Source of the DNA: Rikenellaceae bacterium
Lineage (GTDB): Bacteria; Bacteroidota; Bacteroidia; Bacteroidales; Rikenellaceae
Direction of reading: 5' to 3'
Assembly: GCA_015060005.1 (NCBI GenBank)
Contig: SUZI01000002.1
Location: 1 to 64,000 of the forward strand
Length of the DNA stretch: 64,000 nt
Position numbers and translations under genes: made by a program. Numbering within the stretch: position 1 is the stretch's first letter; each line of letters begins with the position of its first letter. Shown here piece after piece: positions 60,127-64,000 of this stretch. The notes under the pieces were generated by a model. That model searched no databases. It saw nothing but the letters and a program-made list of their open reading frames with translations, and was not told the origin of the DNA.

Positions 60127-60295
60127 AAAACTGCCCAATTAGCACGAAATTCGTTTTGGGTAGGTTGATACAAGGCTCTCGCAGTTCTGCAACTCCGCAG
60201 TTTACTCGACGTAAATGAGGAAGTTGCAGGACAAGAACAACGCAGTAGCAATCAGCCAAAACGGATTTCACGGAGATTAGAACCAAGAGTTAACA
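60127..60295 (+). repeat. Family D repeat, copy 2 (uninterrupted)
   Basis: A ~169-bp element starting AACTGCCCAATTAGCACGAA and ending ATTAGAACCAAGAGTTAAC, 13 bp from the Mrp start. It lacks the 86-bp insertion of copy 1. Confidence 0.9.
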
Positions 60296-60307
60296 CAATA
60301 ATATACT

Positions 60308-61351
60308 ATGCAAGAACAAATAAAAAACATCCTGAAAGGTATCATCCACCCCGAGACGCGAGAGAATATTGTAGATAGCGGTGTGGTGGAGAGCGTGAGT
60401 CAGCAGGGTGAGGGTGTCGTGGTGACACTGTGCTTCGCCAAGGCGAAAGACCCTTTTGCTCAACGTATAAAGAGTATGGTAGAGCAGATTGTGGCGGCGG
60501 AGATACCCGCAATGGAGGGTAAGGTTACCGTCGTAATGAAGCAGAAAGAGCCTAAAGCACCGCAGCCCAAACGCGAGAGCACAACAGCCACGGTGGGTAA
60601 GATTATCGCTGTGGCGTCGGGCAAGGGTGGCGTAGGTAAGTCTACCGTAACAGCCAACTTAGCACTCACACTGCGTAATATGGGCTACCGCGTGGGTGTG
60701 CTCGATGCCGACATATATGGTCCGTCGCAGCCCAAGATGTTCGACAGGGAGGAGTACCTGCCCGACGCCGAGCAGGTGGATGGCGTGGATTATATCATCC
60801 CTGCCGAGAGCCTCGACATAGAGCTTATGTCTATCGGCTTCTTCATCAAGCCCACCGACGCACTTATGTGGCGAGGTGTGATGGCTACGTCGGCACTCAA
60901 GCAGCTGCTCCACCAGACGAAGTGGGGCGGTCTGGACTTCCTGCTTATAGACCTTCCTCCGGGCACGGGCGATATACATCTGACGCTGCTCTCGGAGATA
61001 ACGCTCGACGGAGCTGTCATCGTGTCGACACCCCAGCAGGTTGCTGTGGCAGATGTTGTGCGAGGTGTCGAGATGTTCCGCCACGAGCAGGTCGGCGTGA
61101 AGGTGCTGGGCGTGGTAGAGAATATGGCGTGGTTCACACCAAAGGAGCTTCCCGAGAACAAATATTATATCTTCGGACGCGGTGGAGCGGAGCGTTATGC
61201 CAAAGAGGTGGGCGTGCCATTCTTAGGCGAGATACCTATCATCCAGGGCATTATGGAGGGCTCCGACGAGGGTACTCCGGCTGTGGCAACAGATGCTATG
61301 GTCGAGCGATACTACCGCGAGGTCGCCGAGCGAATGATAGCCGAGCTGTAA
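60308..61351 (+). CDS. mrp: Mrp/NBP35-type iron-sulfur cluster carrier ATPase
   Basis: 347 residues. An N-terminal MIP18/DUF59 domain (~1-85) precedes the ParA/MinD-like ATPase with the deviant Walker [21 protein letters not shown] (~104-120), [16 protein letters not shown] and [15 protein letters not shown]. Mrp proteins carry or assemble Fe-S clusters. The cluster-binding CxxC seen near the C-terminus of many members is missing: the site reads [19 protein letters not shown]. The start ATG lies 13 bp after a family D element. A strong terminator follows. Confidence 0.92.
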   Translation: MQEQIKNILKGIIHPETRENIVDSGVVESVSQQGEGVVVTLCFAKAKDPFAQRIKSMVEQIVAAEIPAMEGKVTVVMKQKEPKAPQPKRESTTATVGKIIAVASGKGGVGKSTVTANLALTLRNMGYRVGVLDADIYGPSQPKMFDREEYLPDAEQVDGVDYIIPAESLDIELMSIGFFIKPTDALMWRGVMATSALKQLLHQTKWGGLDFLLIDLPPGTGDIHLTLLSEITLDGAVIVSTPQQVAVADVVRGVEMFRHEQVGVKVLGVVENMAWFTPKELPENKYYIFGRGGAERYAKEVGVPFLGEIPIIQGIMEGSDEGTPAVATDAMVERYYREVAERMIAEL

Positions 61352-61387
61352 GAGAAGATTAAGCCCAACACCAAAAAAGGTCTTATC

Positions 61388-61429
61388 ACTCCCTAAGTTC
61401 CACGAAATAAGGAATTTAGGGAGTTTTTT
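61388..61429 (+). terminator. Intrinsic terminator after mrp
   Basis: ACTCCCTAA-g-TTCC pairs with GGAA-t-TTAGGGAGT, followed by a six-T run. Confidence 0.9.
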
Positions 61430-61470
61430 GTGAATATAGGGAGTACAGCAATGAAGCTTCTGAAATATTA

Positions 61471-61488
61471 ACATTGTTATAACAATGT
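61471..61488. repeat. 18-bp perfect palindrome, second copy
   Basis: ACATTGTTATAACAATGT, identical to 49512-49529, set in TTAACATTG...CAATGTAAGT as there but inverted. Confidence 0.7.
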
Positions 61489-61702
61489 AAGTGAAAAGTC
61501 TCACTAAAACTTAAATTTCTCTATACTCTCTACTTTCAGGAGTTGATAACGGCTATTAAAAGACTTTGTCGCCTCAACAAAAAACTCATACAGCAGTAAG
61601 CGTTATTATCACTCATCACACGTTAATCACCCTCGAAAACACCTCCAATGTTAACTAAATATTAAATTTTATTAAAAAGATAGTAATTTTTTTGAAAAAC
61701 TC

Positions 61703-61733
61703 TTGCACGGAATAAAAAATGCCCTTATCTTTG
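61703..61733 (+). promoter_or_regulatory. Promoter of a noncoding RNA
   Basis: TTG (61703-61705), 20 bp, TATCTTTG (61726-61733). There is no plausible protein gene on this strand before the terminator at 61958. Confidence 0.82.
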
Positions 61734-61739
61734 CAACGA

Positions 61740-61958
61740 AGTTTTAAGGTTCATTTAGGTTAGTAGTTTTAGGTTGGTAGAGGAAATCGGTAGGTTGTAG
61801 CCCAACAAATGAGCGTCAAGATGATGGTCAGGGTTACTAAGACAGGGGCGGTGCTCGTCTCGTGTCGAATACCTCCGAAGAACCTCGGTTTTTTGTCAAA
61901 GGCAACAGCCAATGACAAAAATAACCCTTAGGGATTTTCCCTGAGGGTTATTTTTTTG
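61740..61958 (+). ncRNA. Structured noncoding RNA, ~220 nt, possibly 6S/Bacteroidales-1-like
   Basis: A transcription unit bounded by a clean promoter and a strong intrinsic terminator, with no coding potential. Hairpins: GTTG-tagc-CCAAC near 61795, CCGA-agaacc-TCGG near 61875, and TTTTGTCA..GGC-aaca-GCC..TGACAAAA near 61891-61919. GGTTGGTAGAGG in the 5' half can pair with CCTCCGAAGAACC in the 3' half with an internal loop, which would make a long 6S-like rod. Known stand-alone RNAs of this size in Bacteroidales include 6S RNA and the Bacteroidales-1 motif. SRP RNA, tmRNA and RNase P signatures are absent. The 5' end is estimated from the promoter. Confidence 0.75.
61919..61958 (+). terminator. 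Intrinsic terminator of the noncoding RNA
   Basis: AATAACCCTTAGGGA-ttt-TCCCTGAGGGTTATT followed by seven Ts; a nearly unbroken 15-bp stem. Confidence 0.93.
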
Positions 61959-62042
61959 TGGTTAGGCGAAGAAAATTAGACAAAGATTGCCAAAAATTAG
62001 GGAGCATACATGCACAGTATGCACCTGCTCGTCTACTGCCAT

Positions 62043-62078
62043 AAAAAATGCGGGAAAGCCATTTTAGGTTTTCCCGCA
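62043..62078 (-). terminator. Intrinsic terminator of the outer-membrane barrel gene
   Basis: Minus-strand TGCGGGAAAACC-taaaat-GGCTTTCCCGCA followed by six Ts, 36 bp after the stop codon. The ncRNA and this gene converge. Confidence 0.92.
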
Positions 62079-62113
62079 CAATTGCTCTTTACTAATTGCT
62101 AATTACTCATTGC

Positions 62114-64000
62114 TTAGAATCGTGGTCCCATACCACCGTGCATTCCGCCACGACCACGACCGCCACCCATAGGTGCCATACCCTCGTAGTCGGTTATCTC
62201 GCGTGAGCCCTTCTTGCCGAAGACACGCAGGTTGTAGTTGAACTGAACGGTGAAATAACGTCCGATGACACTATTCCAAGAGTTCTGCGTGAAGCCCGAA
62301 CCTGTGGTACGTGCAAACGAGGTGTTTTGGTCGAAGATGTCGTTCACACCGACCATAACCTCGCCAAGGTTATTCTTGAAGAGTTTCTTACCGATATAGG
62401 CGTTGCAGAGCGTATATTGGTCGTTATAGTCGTTGGTGTAGCCTATATTCTGCACATATGTAGCACTTGCGGTGAAGGTTATGCCCTTCCAGAATACTGC
62501 CTTCAACGAGCCATTTGCCGAGTGGTTGAAATACTCGTTCTTGCCGCTACGGGTAGCCAGCGAGTTGTCCGCCTGGCTATATGTACCGTTCCACGAGAGG
62601 GTGAAGTCGATATTCTCCGATATGTTACTACCCAGCACCACGCGTGCGTCGTAGCCCACGTTGGATGCCATATTCTTCTCGCTATTGATATACGATGGTG
62701 CCTTGTTGTAGTTCACACCTGCCATAACGTTCAGGTTACACTTGATAGGGTTGATAGGCATACCATACGAGATGTGGGTACGCAAGCTCAGGAAGCCATC
62801 GGCATTGCGGAAGGTAGAGTACTGCGTAGGGGTGCTACCTAACTCGGTGATGACATCCTGGGGTATGTGGCTACCGGTATAGATATCCGAGGTGATATAG
62901 TCCTGCGTGCTCTGGAACGAGAACATCCACATAAAAGTACGTCCCTTAGTGAGGTTGGTGTAGTTGTAGTGGAAGTTGATGCGGTGAGAGTACGAAGGGT
63001 TCAAATCGCCATTACCGCGTGATACATTCTGCATATCGCGTATGTCGAGTATCTCCTGCAGGTCATCCACATCGGGATTCTCGGTATACGACGACACGAA
63101 CATACGTATAGAGTGCTCCTTGGTGATGTTGAAGTTACCCATCATAAAGTATGTGAAGTCGTTGAAATCACGCTTTATAGGGTCAGCCTTCGGTGTGATG
63201 AACTTACCGTTGAGTGTCGAGTACTGGTAGTTGACGTTGAAGATGAAGGTGTTACGCTCCTTGCTGTAACGGAAGCCAGGTCCGAAGTTATGCTTGTGGT
63301 AGCCCGACACGATGTTGCTCGAGAGCTGCTCATCTATCTCGCCATTGGTGTATGACTCGTCGGCACCGAAGTTCATCGTCTGCTTGTCGCTCTTCTGGTC
63401 GTTGTAGTTCCACGAATAGCGGAAGGTGATAGCCGACACCTTTGACAATGGCTCGGCATAGGTCATCGACGCTGCGAGATTCAGATCGCGTGAGTCGCTG
63501 TCGGTAGAGATATAACGCATCAGAGGCTCGTAGCCCGTAACCTCGCCGGCATCGTCGAATGTAGGCAGTGTCTCTGCTACAGAGTGTGAGCGGTAGTCGC
63601 CCTCGCGACCACGATAGTTCACACGACCGTCGACGGTGAGCAGACGACCAGGCTTACCGAGCAGGATACGATACTGCAGGAACTCGTTGAAACGCAGACC
63701 ATCGCTGCCTCCGCGGTTGCCGCTATTGATGATGTTGTAGAGCGACTCGCCAATCTGCGTACCCTCGGTTGTAGTAAAGCGGTTGAAGTCCTGGAACGAG
63801 AGCGAGGTACGCGACATCAAAGACTGTGTGCGGCTTATACGCCAGTCGAAACGCAGGTTGAGACGGTGGTTGTTGTTAGAGTTGTCGCTCGTGCCACGCT
63901 CCTCGAGTGTGCCGAGATACTCGAGAGGTGCCTCGTACCACTTGGTGAGCTCCGAGAGGTTCTCGGTAGCGGTCTCATTGAAGAAGTAGCTACCCTGCAA
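62114..64000 (-). CDS. Outer-membrane beta-barrel protein (TonB-receptor-like), N-terminus outside the window
   Basis: 628 residues are visible and the gene continues past the window end, so the signal peptide, carboxypeptidase-regulatory-like domain and plug are not seen. The visible part is a long series of barrel strands (NLRFDWRISRTQSLMSRTSL, FTFSVNY-like, FHYNYTNLTKGRTFMWMFSF) ending in the FTVQFNYNLRVFGKK strand, as in the Bacteroidota outer-membrane barrel family 3 related to TonB-dependent receptors. The last ~20 residues (APMGGGRGRGGMHGGMGPRF) are a Gly/Arg/Met tail. Ligand unknown. A strong terminator lies 36 bp downstream. Confidence 0.85.
   Translation of the reverse strand: MQGSYFFNETATENLSELTKWYEAPLEYLGTLEERGTSDNSNNNHRLNLRFDWRISRTQSLMSRTSLSFQDFNRFTTTEGTQIGESLYNIINSGNRGGSDGLRFNEFLQYRILLGKPGRLLTVDGRVNYRGREGDYRSHSVAETLPTFDDAGEVTGYEPLMRYISTDSDSRDLNLAASMTYAEPLSKVSAITFRYSWNYNDQKSDKQTMNFGADESYTNGEIDEQLSSNIVSGYHKHNFGPGFRYSKERNTFIFNVNYQYSTLNGKFITPKADPIKRDFNDFTYFMMGNFNITKEHSIRMFVSSYTENPDVDDLQEILDIRDMQNVSRGNGDLNPSYSHRINFHYNYTNLTKGRTFMWMFSFQSTQDYITSDIYTGSHIPQDVITELGSTPTQYSTFRNADGFLSLRTHISYGMPINPIKCNLNVMAGVNYNKAPSYINSEKNMASNVGYDARVVLGSNISENIDFTLSWNGTYSQADNSLATRSGKNEYFNHSANGSLKAVFWKGITFTASATYVQNIGYTNDYNDQYTLCNAYIGKKLFKNNLGEVMVGVNDIFDQNTSFARTTGSGFTQNSWNSVIGRYFTVQFNYNLRVFGKKGSREITDYEGMAPMGGGRGRGGMHGGMGPRF

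Noticed and set aside
61471..61488. Chromosome dimer resolution (dif) site
   Set aside because: The palindrome occurs in at least two perfect and two near copies and does not resemble the 11-6-11 XerC/XerD layout.
61740..61958. tmRNA, SRP RNA or RNase P RNA
   Set aside because: It has no tRNA-like ends, no GGAAGG-type SRP loop, and is too short for RNase P RNA.

Overview
The window looks like a chromosomal segment of a Bacteroidota bacterium, most likely order Bacteroidales and perhaps a Rikenellaceae/Alistipes-type gut organism; the genus is a guess. Reasons: several promoters fit the phylum-specific pattern TTG-N19..21-TAnnTTTG, start codons have no Shine-Dalgarno, lipoprotein signals are abundant, and there are a DUF4296-like lipoprotein, an aerotolerance (Bat) operon, paired M3 peptidases, a Bacteroidota-type Mrp and an outer-membrane beta-barrel with a Gly-rich tail. 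GC content is moderate.

Layout. 0.2-9.1 kb (minus strand): amidohydrolase, lipoproteins, a Lol-type permease, rbfA, an outer-membrane protein, an Ig-like lipoprotein, folK and holB. 9.2-13.8 kb: dut, a flippase, a GIY-YIG nuclease gene bracketed by inverted palindromic repeats, a repeat protein built from 26-residue units, and a DUF4465-like lipoprotein. 13.8-17.4 kb: rdgB, an ABC-2 exporter pair and a Spy/DUF4890-like protein. 17.5-24.7 kb: a six-gene complex-I-like/group 4 hydrogenase-related membrane complex (hyfBCEFG and hyfI order) in which the NiFe ligands and most proximal-cluster ligands are gone. 24.8-30.3 kb: rsmE, then two M3 peptidase lipoproteins on the plus strand. 30.5-35.1 kb: an SGNH/MBOAT O-acylation operon with a DUF486 protein and a THUMP-like methyltransferase. 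35.3-41.6 kb (plus): Lol-type permease, menG, two envelope proteins, a Ca-type P-ATPase and a PAP2 phosphatase. 41.8-47.7 kb (minus): moxR-DUF58-Bat operon. 48.6-49.2 kb: an HU gene and tRNA-Ser(UGA). 49.9-54.1 kb: sppA and a caspase / ECF sigma / membrane-regulator operon. 54.5-61.4 kb: FAD oxidoreductase, nitroreductase, folE, two EEP lipoproteins and Mrp. 61.7-62.0 kb: a promoter-to-terminator noncoding RNA. 62.1 kb to the end: a truncated outer-membrane beta-barrel gene.

Intergenic DNA is rich in interspersed repeats: 10-bp-periodic palindromic elements (here family A), REP-like ATTCCC...GGGAAT palindromes (family B), an ~86-bp hairpin element (family C), a ~165-bp element found just upstream of genes (family D), small hairpin terminators at stop codons (family E), and TTTTGAATT tandem runs (family F). 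One locus pair shows family C as an apparent insertion with a 7-bp direct repeat. The most promising candidates for new biology are the GIY-YIG gene inside inverted family-B repeats, the catalytically stripped hydrogenase-like complex, the caspase/sigma/regulator operon, and the 150-bp inverted-repeat structured element beside tRNA-Ser.
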